Assembly: GCA_006503535.1 (NCBI GenBank)
Contig: QYRS01000003.1
Location: forward strand, 4,340,001-4,404,000
From: Arthrinium phaeospermum
Lineage: Eukaryota; Ascomycota; Sordariomycetes; Amphisphaeriales; Apiosporaceae
Direction: 5' to 3'
DNA length: 64,000 bases
Under the pieces are notes generated by a model. It ran no database searches and had not been told where the DNA came from. It worked only from the letters and a program-made list of their open reading frames with translations. The position numbers and the translations under genes were made by a program. Below, in pieces: positions 44,147-55,372 of the stretch. Each line of letters begins with the position of its first letter. Positions within the stretch are counted from its first letter, which is position 1.

Positions 44147-46596
44147 ATGGCTAAAACCGAGGTTGGTCTGGGAAACCAGGCTACGTTAACCAAGATCGAC
44201 AAGCTGCGCGAGCTAAATGTTGGCGCACTTATCCCATTGCCTCAGGTGAGCGAATTATTTCACTGACCTGACCTCGAAGTCGACTAGCTGATAGGATAAT
44301 AGCTCGTCGTAGTTGGCGATCAGTCGAGTGGAAAGAGCTCAGTCCTCGAAGGCCTCACGGGCTTTTCGTTTCCTCGTGCCGCAGGCCTCTGCACTCGCTA
44401 TGCGACTCAGATCACTTGCCGCCGGGCCGCCGAGCGGTCCATCGTCATTTCGATCATCCCTCGTCCCAATGCGGACGAGGAAACCAAGAAGCAACTTCTT
44501 GAGTTCAAGCACGAGCTGCCCGAGATGAACAATGACAAGCTCATCAAGATCTTTGACGTGGTAAGTTGATGCCTTTCCACGCTTTGGCAGCACTAACGTT
44601 ACATTGATATTCTAGGCCAGCGCCGTTATGGGCATCAAGATGTCAAAGACCGACACGAACGACGGCCGGGCTGCATTCAGTCAAGATATCTTGAAGATTG
44701 AGATCTCTGGACCTGATGTATGTCAATCCTAAGACATGCTCGCCACCACTGCTAACATTTATGCCTTTCTTCAGCAAGACCACCTCACCGTGATTGATGT
44801 CCCTGGCATTTTCCGCGTAGCCACACCTGGTAAGTTGCGGTTTATTTGGTACTAATCAGTTATGCTTACGTCTACCCAGGACTTACGACCGAGAGCGACA
44901 TCACCCTTGTTGAGAACATGGTCAAGTCGTACATGAATGACCGACGAACCATGTAGGTTTCACGGGCTCCTAAATAATGGCGTTGCTTATATCTGTACAG
45001 AATCTTGGCCATTGTCCCTTGTACCATCGACATAGCTACCCAAGAGATCCTGAAACTTGCCGAGAAAGCTGACCCGGCTGGTGTCAGAACCATGGGTGTG
45101 CTGACCAAGCCCGATCTTGCCACGGAAGAAGCCTCCAAGGACACAATCCGCGATCTCGTCCTTGGTAAAAGCAGCAACCTGAAACTGGGCTATCATGTTG
45201 TCAAGAACCGCGGCGCCGATGACCACATTTCGACACTGTCTGATTGCCTCGCTGCAGAGGAGTCCTTCTTCATGGATTCTACATGGTCATCCATCATTGA
45301 CCATTGCGGAATCATTTCTCTCAAGCCAAAGCTTCGGGGATTACTCATGAACGTCTCCAAGCAGGAGATGCCGCACGTCAAGACTGACATCGAGCACAAC
45401 CTGCAGGCATGTAAAGGCAAACTGGCGGCCATGGGTCCAGCAAGGGAGGGTGACCAAGCCCAAAGACTCTATTTGACTAAGCTGGCCTCAAGTTTTCAGG
45501 ATGTTACTATAGCCGCCTTGAACGGCTACTACGCTGGCCACAACCTCTTCAAGACCGACCCAGATCTAAAGTTGGTAACAAGAATGATGAAGTTGAATGA
45601 AGACTTCTCCAATACTTTCCAGGATCGAGGTCACAAGCTGAGCTTCGGATCTGGTTCGGCCAATAACGACAACCAAGTTGGTGGAAAAGTTTGTGATATC
45701 AGTCTCTCATTCGGGATTATTTCGAACGCGTACCCGGAGCTTTCCGACATCCTCCATATGGAGACCTACGATTGCCCTAAGCCCATCGACAGTCCGATAA
45801 TGGGTTTAATCGAGGAAGTTTTTGACTCCAGCCGCGGACCTGAACTTGGAACGGTATGTGCCCCATGCATTGATGAGGCGAGACCTTACTGACAGTCTTC
45901 TAGTTCGGCGGAAACGTTCTAGCCACGGCATTCGCTGAGCAGACCGAGAAGTGGGAACCTCTTGTTCTTTCACACACCAGCAAAGCCATCCTGTTGGTCC
46001 ACGACTATATCTTCGAACTTTTGGCCATATTGTGCCCGGAAGATCAAGTCAGAGAGCAACTCTGGGGTGGGCACATGATGGACAAATTGTGCGACGCATA
46101 CCGTCGTGCCATGAACCACGCCAAGTTTCTACTGAGTATTGAGCGAGGTGGTCGGCCTACTACCTTCAACCACTACTTCAACGCCACCCTCCAACGGAAG
46201 CGGGGCGACCGGATGGTAGAAGCATTGACGAGCAAGGTCAAAGCCATCTGGGGCAACAATGAGGACTGCGTTTCCATTGATGACATCAAGAACTATGCGC
46301 AGAACAAGAACAATGCGCATCAGGTGTGCGAGGACATCCTGGACACTTTGACGAGCTACTACAAGGTTTCGCGCAAACGCTTCGTGGACGCCATCTGCCA
46401 GCAGGTCGTCTTGCATTTCCTCCTCGAGGGAGAGCAGAGCCCTCTCAAAGTCATGGGGCCTGAGCTGGTAATGGGTCTTAGTCCCGACGAGCTCGAAACC
46501 ATTGCAGGCGAAGATATCGAGTCGCAGCGACAGCGCAAGGCGTTGGAGGGTCGGAAGGAGAGATTGGAGGCGGCGCTGAAGGTGCTACGGACTTGA
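44147..46596 (+). CDS. Dynamin/Mx-like large GTPase
   Basis: Seven exons (44147-44245, 44303-44560, 44616-44717, 44775-44829, 44880-44952, 45001-45853, 45904-46596) encode 710 residues. The GTPase motifs are intact: G1 GDQSSGKSS (38-46), the Thr of G2 in PRAAGLCTRYATQ, G3 DVPG (161-164) and G4 TKPD (231-234). A middle/stalk region follows, and the C-terminal part (about 610-710) looks like a GTPase effector domain. There is no PH or proline-rich domain, so the layout is that of Mx/Vps1-class dynamins, not endocytic dynamin. Fungi carry many such extra dynamin-like genes of unknown role besides Vps1 and Dnm1. It borders the HET/TPR island on the right. Membrane remodelling or an Mx-like defensive role is inference only. 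Confidence 0.93.
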
Positions 46597-47988
46597 GACC
46601 AATTGGTTTCTATGGCAAATGAGACACGGCGTAACGCATAAAACATGTAGATGTAGTAATGACAGTTGACAAACTAATGGATGGTTTGCTTTGAGAAATT
46701 GCTGCTCAATACCACTGTTGGCTCTGCTGTCTTGTACGAATTGCACGCGACACGACTTGCGGTTGGGATAAGGATTATGGGCCCGATTACATGCTAACTC
46801 CACTGGACCACCGAGTGGTCTCACCTTGGCTGCCAAGAAAACACACCGAAGATCGCTTTTGGGGTGAAGGCTGATGCGGGGCTGTGGCTGCTAGCCTGGC
46901 GAAAGCCACAGCTCGGCCTCCAAGTTTCCAGTGCCTGAGCTCCAAGCCAAATAGCCGACGTCAAGTTGGCAGTTGAGATATCAACGCCGTTCAGCATAAC
47001 TTCCACATACCGCCCCTGACACTCTGGAAACCGCGCTGAGGCCATTATACCAGGCCACAAGCATCATGGAATCCCTCCAGAACGGCCCAGACCCCATAGT
47101 TGGGATGCTACGGCCGGCTGGGTTTTGCCCTCCAGAGAGCCTCACAGGGTGATGGCAAGCACAAGGTCAGTTGCATACCCCCTTCCTCAGCCTTTCCCCG
47201 GGCAGAAACGGCAGGAACGGTAATTGCTACATCTGTTTCGTCTGCCGAGTGCATTTTGCCCTTTTTACCTTTTCACTGGCTCCAAGCGAAGCCCTTTTCT
47301 TCTGGCATACATGGCTTCGTATGCTGTGCTCTCTCCTCAAACTGCACCCTTGGCCCATCTCGGCAGCCGGAGTTTATCCGCCCGGCCCAGCAAGTTTTTG
47401 GGAACACTCCAAGGCAAACAGCTTTTCCCCAGCCGGACCCCTCATTGGTCCAAAACCCACCGAATGATGGACAAGCAGCCCAGCAGCCCGGGTGCCTGCC
47501 TGTCTGCCTGCCCGCCTGCCCGCCAAAATATTTTTGCAGTGGTTTTTAGGTGCCCAGCCCAGAGCAGCACCTTAGCCCGGCGGCCGAGCCTGCTAACGGG
47601 AACGCCCAACCTGCTAACTGCCTAGCCTGCCTTGCTCGATTTGGGGGGTTTACTTGGGGGAACTTGGGCGTTTGGTGGAACACGATTGGGGAGCGACCTC
47701 CCATAATAACAACGGGCCAATCCACGAACGGGGTGCACCTGCAAGTTCAACGCAACGCAAAGCAACGTTTTCCTACGCGCGCCGCCATCTGATTTTCTGA
47801 CGACTTCTACGCCTGGCCTCCACGAAAAAGAGCCTTTCCGACCACCACCACCACCACAACAGAACATTCGCCCTGCCAATTTTTTCATCGACTTCACATC
47901 CGCTCCGACTTGTTCGATTATTGGATTTTGATTAATCCATTCCAACCTACCAAACACTTATTTTCAACGCGCATATCGATATATCAAA
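46597..47988. promoter_or_regulatory. Upstream region of the H2A.Z gene
   Basis: No gene supported. The last part is the promoter and leader of H2A.Z, with CCTG/CCCG repeats near 47504-47526 and an ACC triplet run at 47841-47857. Confidence 0.5.
47841..47857. repeat. (ACC) triplet run
   Basis: Five to six ACC units in the probable leader of the H2A.Z gene. Confidence 0.8.
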
Positions 47989-48974
47989 ATGCCGGGCGGA
48001 AAGGGCAAGTCTTCTGGTGGAAAGAGCTCGGGTGGAAAGACTTCTGCGGTCGAAGGACCCAAGAAGCAGCAGAGCCACTCTGCTCGCGCCGGTCTTCAGG
48101 TTAGTTCTCACGATTCTCTATGAAGTCCTGCGGCCTCTTCAATATTTTTGCGCCCTTGCGATCGCGGTTTTGAGCTTCCGGAGCTTCGACGACAACTTTG
48201 CGCCCCAACCCCTCGACCACGACGACGACGACGCGTCAGCATTTCGACCCGATTGCTCCTCACGACCTGGTGCACCGAATGCATTACCCGCTGCGTCGCG
48301 TAGAAGCAACTGTTGCGTCGATGCCTACGATTTCTTGACCGGTGTTCCGCGAGCGACATCCGACCGCCTGATGCCAGAGCTTAACTGGAGCTGTCCCCGC
48401 TTCCCGACAGGCTTTGGGCAGCCTGAAGCTGTTTTTCGGTCGCCGAATCTACGAAACTACACGATGCGCAATGCCGAGAGAATGCTGCAGGCGCCATATA
48501 CGAACGACCTATACTGACCACCATGCGTTTTTAGTTCCCTTGCGGTCGTGTCAAGCGATTCTTGAAGCAGAACACCCAGAACAAGATGCGTGTTGGTGCA
48601 AAGGCTGCAGTCTACGTCACGGCTGTGCTCGAGTATCTGACTGCCGAAGTCCTGGAACTTGCAGGAGTGAGTCATCCCTTTCTTACCCGTGTTGCTGCCT
48701 ATCCCATCCCATATCTCGCCATTGGCAGCCCACGTGACATGACATTATCGTTGTAAGGCGACGAAAGCTAATGAGAAATATCCAGAATGCGGCCAAGGAC
48801 CTGAAGGTCAAGCGTATCACGCCTCGCCACCTGCAGCTCGCCATCCGTGGTGACGAAGAGCTGGATACCCTTATCAGGGCTACCATTGCCTTCGGTGGTG
48901 TCCTGCCTCACATCAACCGCGCCCTGCTACTCAAGGTTGAGCAGAAGAAGAAGGCCAAGGCCCAAGAAGTGTAA
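47989..48974 (+). CDS. htz1: Histone variant H2A.Z
   Basis: Three exons (47989-48099, 48535-48666, 48786-48974) encode 143 residues. A Gly/Lys/Ser-rich tail ([18 protein letters not shown]) precedes the histone fold: [18 protein letters not shown], the [20 protein letters not shown] helix and [18 protein letters not shown]. The extended H2A.Z-type sequence and the divergence from canonical H2A in the docking region ([12 protein letters not shown]) identify the variant. H2A.Z replaces H2A in nucleosomes near promoters and is loaded by SWR1-type remodellers. The first intron is long for this window (435 nt), while all other introns here are below about 90 nt. The stop is followed by a T-rich 3' region. 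Confidence 0.97.
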
Positions 48975-51358
48975 AGGCTTATTCTTCTTCTTTTCTCGTT
49001 CCTGAGTTTTCCGGTGTTTTATCTGAATTGTCTGGTTGGTCTCGGTTCGTGGGAACAGGTTTCTGCTTCATGGAGTGAAGGTTGTGGCAAAAGGGTGGCG
49101 CCAGGTCAGCGCCAAGTCAGGCTGCTGCGGCTAGCCCACCGCCCGAAGAAAAAAAAGTTCACGAGTTGGTCGAGGCTGCGATACGGGTCCTCGACCACGG
49201 TTGGCTGCGCTGCCAGACGCTTGGTGGGGAATATCATACATGTTTAATGGTTCTGGTCACGTTGTCGGTCAATGCTCGATTATCAGCTACTGATATAGAT
49301 ATGCTGGGAAGCAAGGTGCGAGGCCATCTCATCTCCACTCTTGCCTTCTGAGAGGCATCAATGTACAACACAGGCTTACGGTTCGTCATGGGCGATTCCT
49401 CTTTTTCTTTTTTCCTTCTCTTGTAAGGTGATGATGATATTTATGCGGTACTCAATCTACGAAGACATATTCTTCTCATAAAAATGCAACTCAGATATCC
49501 ATTCGTTCGCACGTCATAGTCTACCAGATGAGCGCTTTGTTGGGGTTTGTCACTCAAAACAGTGACGGCCGGATATGTAATTGAATTGACGGCATTTACG
49601 CCCAGACGGTGGTCGTAGACCGCGCACTGGCACTGCTGGTAAGCTTAAAGGTCTGTCAAATGCCAGCCACCGCCATTTATGCAACGCCGCGTCACCAATT
49701 GAGTTTTGCGACGCCCGCTGGCTGGCAGCCTGTGCTCTAGCGGCTCAGTTCTTATTGCAACCTCTGTTTCTGAAAGGTGAGTACCTAGATTACCATTTCA
49801 GAATGGCGGCAATTGGGGTTTCTCGTTCGCCATTCAAGCTGGGCAGGATGTGGTCCAATGTGAGATGTTGCTTGCTACCTTTTCCATGCGCCAGCGGCGA
49901 GGCGAGGATGCGACAGACACTCACCATGTAGATTATAATGTAAGGAATATAGCTTAAATAGCGAAGGCCCGTGAATACAGAACACATGTAGTAATAAGCA
50001 ATGTCTTGATTGAAGAGGGAATAAAGAGAGCGCCGGAGAGTGTGCTGGAGAGCAGCTCTGAGATGGTACTACGCGCTGGTAGAGGCAGGGCACGTGACTA
50101 CTACCGTCTCACCAATGCCGAATGTATAAGGCAGAAAACCCGCCAACGCTTCATCAGGCCAAGGGCGTGAACTCTCATCAGCATCCACGAAAGAGGAATA
50201 GGAAACGTGAGAAGGCGGTCACGCATCACGGATTGCAAGGGATGGTGAGTCAGAAAGACTGGCAACCGCAAAAGATAGCACCTGGAGCAAGCGGAGGAGC
50301 ACAGCACGCAGGACAAATACCCACTGCCTAGCAGGAGGGTGCATCACGCTGCGGACAGACGATTTGGTGGCATAGCCAGTGAGAAACCCAGTAGTGTCGA
50401 CATTTAAACAGACATTGGTCAGGACTCTTACTGAAAGGGCCGTCGTCTGTCGTCTACTGACGGTGCTGCTCCCCCACGCCTCACTACTACTTCTTCTTCA
50501 CTGTTATCCCCCAGCACCAACTGAGGTCCTGCACTAATAGCACCATATAGGCAGTCTAGAGCATTCAATACATGGTTTATAGCCCCACCTTACTACTATT
50601 CCACCTTACATGAGGTTCACTATAGTGAAATAACTCCTCCCGCCTAACTGAGCTTTGCCTTCCACTTTCATTTCCACCAATTGATTTTTTTAATGAACCG
50701 GCTTGAGCCTTGCTAATGCACAAGGTGAACTCTTTTCTTGACAACCCAGTATCCTCATTCTGTACTTCACTGCCTGCCACACAACCAAGCTCTTCTGCCG
50801 AACCACTCGCCAACCAATTCCGACTGCTTATTGCATTCACGCTCTCAACAACCCACACTGCACAACTGGCATCCTTTTTTACTCGAGATTCCTTTTTCTT
50901 GGACCGGGAAGGGGAAAATTGCAGAATTGTAAGTGGGTGACCGTTCTGCCATCATTGCTTAACCTCCCACGCAGTGCACATTGGAGCTCATTGGGTTCCC
51001 GAGTTTTCTTTTCCTACATCTACAGAACGCACAACTACCTAGTCACGCCTGGTATCCTTTACTAATCATCCAAGACAGTCACTTTCTCATACATCACGAA
51101 GGCAGCTGAGAACAGGTCGACAATTGCTGTTTCCTGCAGGGCATTCCAGATTGACAAGGTACGTGACAACCTGCGCCAAATTCAAACACCCAATCCAGAC
51201 ACAGCATATGCACCTCACTCATTATGTAGAACGAGACATTCTGCTTGCCTTGTACTGAAGCTGACGTCTCCATTTCTTCCGCAGATACATTGCTCATACC
51301 TTTTCACACCGCACAGCCCGTTTTTGGTAGCCCGGGCAGTTCTTGGAATTGTGCAACC
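48975..51358. other. Intergenic region
   Basis: No frame I can support. The right part is CT-rich and likely contains the promoter and leader of the next gene. A donor-like GTAAGT near 50930 and an acceptor-like cttccgcag near 51280 would allow a leader intron. Confidence 0.5.
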
Positions 51359-52432
51359 ATGGATCCTCGACAGAACCCGGACCGCCAGGCTCCCAACTTC
51401 TCTGCCCAGCATCATGATTGGGATGACGAGTTCGGTACTGCCGAGAACAACGAGCCATTCTCGCGAGAGAGCTCATGCACCCTGGCCGCTGATGACGATG
51501 AACTGGACCACCGCTTGATGAACGAGAGCCAGCAGGTGATACCTACTACGATGGAGGCTGAGAGTGCGGCGCTCATGGCACGGATCGAGGCTGATCCTTT
51601 CCATACGCCCAAGCTACTGTCGGAGGCTCAACGGATCCTCGATTTGCAGCTGCAGACCGCCCAAGACAAGAACTTGACCTTCTTGGATAAGCATCCGGCC
51701 ACTGCACCTTTTATCGACGACATGGTTCGCAGCATGGACCTGCGCGAGCATATATTCGCGTTCCAGACCATGCCCACGAGCGAGCATGTATACGCATTCC
51801 AGAACATGCACCAGGGACCGTGGCACACCGTCGAGGCCTTCTCCCGTCCTCTTTCCTTGGCCGCCTTGTTCCTCGCAAAGCACGCCGACCCCGATAGAAA
51901 GCTTCCTGACGCCGTCACGAAGCAGCTGCAAGTTCGTGGCCAGACGGAGATCGCCCGATGGGTGGAGGACTCGGACCACTTCGCCGACGAGCTGGCACTC
52001 TTCGAGTTGGGAGGTGGCGTGTTGGTCCCCTCCAAACTCTTCCTCCATGAGGGTCGTCATTACCATCACGACTTTGTCATGAACGACCCCCGGCCTTTCG
52101 TGGAGAGCGGCTACGAGTTCAACCGGGAACTGCCTGAGCCGTGGGAGACTGCCGCTCTTGAGCTTCACTCCTATTCGGATGAGGCGCTGGAACGGTTGGG
52201 GTACGGCGAGATGATTCCCGAGAGTGACCAAGGACGCGCCTACCAACACATTGACAACGATGTACCCGCTGCTGGAGGAGATCCCTATTGGCATGTAGGT
52301 GCAGGCTGGCCGCTGAACCTCGCGGACCATTTCACGCCGCCGGGCTGGGCACCTGAGCCTGAATTCCCGTTCTATGGAGAGGATCAAGACGCCGTCTTCA
52401 TGGATGCCCTCTGGATGTGTATGCGTGGGTAG
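51359..52432 (+). CDS. Acidic protein of unknown function
   Basis: A single-exon gene of 357 residues, read from the ATG at 51359 (accATGGATCC, good context); the open frame extends upstream but without another ATG. The protein is strongly acidic and soluble, with no signal peptide or membrane segment. The N-terminal 60 residues look disordered. A small internal repeat occurs at about residues 140-158 (EHIFAFQTM then EHVYAFQNM). The C-terminal half is rich in Trp, Pro and His (YWHVGAGWPLNLADHFTPPG). I recognise no family. The open frame is long, with good codon bias and no internal splice need, which supports a real gene. Confidence 0.75.
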   Translation: MDPRQNPDRQAPNFSAQHHDWDDEFGTAENNEPFSRESSCTLAADDDELDHRLMNESQQVIPTTMEAESAALMARIEADPFHTPKLLSEAQRILDLQLQTAQDKNLTFLDKHPATAPFIDDMVRSMDLREHIFAFQTMPTSEHVYAFQNMHQGPWHTVEAFSRPLSLAALFLAKHADPDRKLPDAVTKQLQVRGQTEIARWVEDSDHFADELALFELGGGVLVPSKLFLHEGRHYHHDFVMNDPRPFVESGYEFNRELPEPWETAALELHSYSDEALERLGYGEMIPESDQGRAYQHIDNDVPAAGGDPYWHVGAGWPLNLADHFTPPGWAPEPEFPFYGEDQDAVFMDALWMCMRG

Positions 52433-52885
52433 CAGGATAGTGACAGTTGCTACACGGCTAGGTGCCCTCATGCCCATTTGCCTACTATAGGCATAAGAAC
52501 ACTTGGGGCTAACAATTAGCAGGCCGATAACGGATCATGCGATTTGTAGCATAGTGATAATCAGAATTGCTATGCGAGGGCTATGATAACGCTTCTGGAC
52601 ACAGGTTCTACCCAGAAGTCACACCCCACAATTGGTCCTCTCTCCATAGGCTTGCTTGGGTAATGAATGCAATGAACATTACTAAACTCATACCCCCGTA
52701 CATGCCTCGTTGCTGTGATGCTGGTCCATATCTGCAAGTGTGGGTTTTTTCGCGACTGTGATCTGAATGAATAACTTCATGTGAAATGTCATTACCAGCA
52801 ACACCTTATGCCAAGCACTAATTCATGAAATCTGCTAAACAAGCCATGATCGTCTAATGGGAACTAGCGATCCTCATCCTTTCGC
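52433..52885. other. Convergent spacer
   Basis: About 450 bases between two converging genes, holding 3' UTRs. Nothing else is seen. Confidence 0.5.
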
Positions 52886-53551
52886 CTACTTCGCCGATTG
52901 CCGACTCCATCGGGCAGGATATCCGACTTCCACGTCGTACCTCTGCAGGACCGCGTGGATGCTATCGGCCACCGCTTCGCAGGCCTCGGGGTACGTCAAA
53001 GCGAGCCTCTCAATCTGCCCTACTTTCTTCCCCGAAATGCCAAACGCCACATTCTCCTCCGTCTTCAACGTCGCGACAAGAGCATCAGGATGACTGTCGT
53101 CGACATACTCGCCCGAAACGGGAGACGGATGAGGCGCCGAAGGCGGTAAGGCTCCTTTCTTAGTAATCTCGGCACCGAAACCGTCCCCGCTGCCGCCGCC
53201 GCCGGCCGCCTGCTTCAGTAGGGACTCCACAGCCCTCTCGAGTTCCCGCCGCGTACCCTCGCCGATCTGGCCCAGGGGCCGCGACCAGCGCCAGATCTCG
53301 ATCAGCCGCTCGACCTTGTCGACCACGTTGCGGCCCACTTTCTCGAGGTCCCAAGGCGGTGGCGTTATATGGGGATGGTCGTGATGGACGGCGTGCTTGA
53401 GGATGAACCGCGCGTGGTCTGCCAGCAGTTTATTGCACATGCGGTCCACCACCTCGGCGCTGCGGAGGCTCATGAGGCCCTCTTGGCTCGAGGCTCGTCT
53501 TGTGAGTAGGTTTCGGCCCATCATGGCCGTTGCCGACATGGTTGACGCCAT
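52886..53551 (-). CDS. Conserved-looking hypothetical protein, 221 residues
   Basis: A single-exon gene on the minus strand. The N-terminus (MASTMSATAMMGRNLLTRRA) is basic, hydroxylated and lacks acidic residues, which resembles a mitochondrial targeting sequence; this is a weak inference. The body is helical and charged (EVVDRMCNKLLADHARFILK, KVERLIEIWRW), with a Gly-rich linker (AGGGGSGDGFG) and a C-terminal helical part ending in ARWSRQSAK. Codon usage is good throughout. I recognise no family. It faces the acidic orphan gene tail to tail. Confidence 0.78.
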   Translation of the reverse strand: MASTMSATAMMGRNLLTRRASSQEGLMSLRSAEVVDRMCNKLLADHARFILKHAVHHDHPHITPPPWDLEKVGRNVVDKVERLIEIWRWSRPLGQIGEGTRRELERAVESLLKQAAGGGGSGDGFGAEITKKGALPPSAPHPSPVSGEYVDDSHPDALVATLKTEENVAFGISGKKVGQIERLALTYPEACEAVADSIHAVLQRYDVEVGYPARWSRQSAK

Positions 53552-55372
53552 TTTATCAATGTCACGGGTTGTAATAGGTTGATAGTAAGGCCTCCAGGGC
53601 TTTGGGGAATGAAGTGTATGTATAAAGTATAAACGATAATTGAGTAAGTAACTGTCGACGGTAGAAAGCGTAGTAACGAATAGTAAGGTGAGGTTGCGAA
53701 GTTCCGGCCGGGTGAGAAGGAAGATGAGGCGCTAAAGACTGTTTTCGAAACAATAGGACAGGGGAACGTCATCTCAACAAGAACGCTCTTGGTATGCGTC
53801 GTCTATTAATAGAACCATGCTCGCTGCTGCTTTGTACGTTGCCGGTGGCAAAGAGTGTCTTTGTCTTCAGAGCGTATCTTAACCCACCTCTCCCCAGTCG
53901 GCTTCCTTTGTCCAACTTGATAGGGAGGGTTCGTATTACCTACTCGTCAAGTGCGAATTCCGCGATCAGACACATCGTGAGTTGGGCTCTCCCTTGCTAC
54001 GTTTTGTCTTCATTTCTTAGGAGTCCAATCAACCCATTTCTGTACCCCCTGTACTACGTTCGTAAGTGGGGCTTTTTGCTGAAGTAGGAACCCCTATTCC
54101 ATCCACATACAGGATGAGAAGCCAACAGGGAGGGATCAATGTGGCTTCCTCTCTGCTTGTTATGGCGATACCGATCCCCACCAAACACGTTGTGGTAGTT
54201 ACCGCAAAGACACAATAGCAAATGTTAAGGGAAGCTTGATAGACGACAACAAGCATACCATAATACAGCATTTCCTAAGTCAAACCGTTGATGTTTCCCG
54301 TAAACAGATAACTCGTATTACTGAAGACTTCAGCACGTGCAGTGATTTACGTGGCTTGGAACGGATATCTGCTTTGCCACGATTGCCACGCCTCTGGGGT
54401 AACAGGCAAAGCACACGGCTGTATAAACTAACCAGTGAATCACGTAATTGAAGGGAAAACATAATGAAGTTGCATATATATTAAAAGACGAGGGGGTTCA
54501 GACGGTCAAATCAGCCGGTAGTAGTCCAAAGGAGCACATCACGGCATGGAAGAGACAGCCGGGGGATGTCTATCAGGGACAACACAGAGTTCAGAGAGAC
54601 AACTTGTTATGAGCTCAGATAAATAACAAACTTATCACAGTATCAGACAGTTAAAAGATAAGAGCTTAAGTGGGGTGTTGCTCGGGCAGATTGTTATAGC
54701 ACCCCGGGGAGCTCCCGAATTGGTGCTGGTTCAGGGCATAGGGCCTGTAACAGAGCATCAAACCCCCCATTTTATAGGCCTAACCACTATCGTCAACTTC
54801 GTCGATGCCTACCGGCTTGCATTCAATGTTTTCAGTCTACTTAGGTACCTAGACCACAACATCTTTCCTAAATTCCGTCACGTAAACATTTTCCTCCATC
54901 CAGTCAGGAAAACATCAATCCCAAACCACAACCGCAACCATCCTCCCACCTGATCCTCATCAGGGCATCCATCAGATCTCCATTGCTTCCACCATTCACA
55001 GCCCCATCTGCAGTTATCTTATTCTGTAGAGGAGATTGCATTACCAGGTCTACTGGCAGTCATTTCGCGTCGCTTGAGCATCTTCTGAAGTTCCAGGACT
55101 TCACTCGATTTGCCAACCGAGCATAAAACACCCACCACAAACATATTTCATCCACGACGCGTCGTTGGTTCCCCCACAACCCAGATTCATCAATCAGAGT
55201 TGATACAAGAGGATAACTGAACAATTTGTTTCTTCCAGCAACGGATTGCACTCTCGTTACACTTTTGCGAAATCAGACCTCACCAAGCAAGATCTGGTGG
55301 TCAAACAAACGCCAAGCACACCAATCCCAAACACAACTCTCCATTGCTACGAGTTATCCTTAAGTCACGAAG
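53552..55372. other. Intergenic region before the 2EXR array
   Basis: About 1.8 kb with no supported gene. The region is AT-richer than the coding parts. It holds the promoters of the 221-residue gene on the left and of 2EXR copy 1 on the right. Confidence 0.5.

Noticed and set aside
48017..48517. 166-codon frame across the first H2A.Z intron
   Set aside because: It overlaps exon 1 in the wrong frame and the H2A.Z join is unambiguous.
51614..52477. 287-codon minus-strand frame opposite the acidic orphan gene
   Set aside because: Largely overlaps the better sense frame and has no recognisable features; the sense frame has a good start and better composition, though with two unknown proteins this is not certain.
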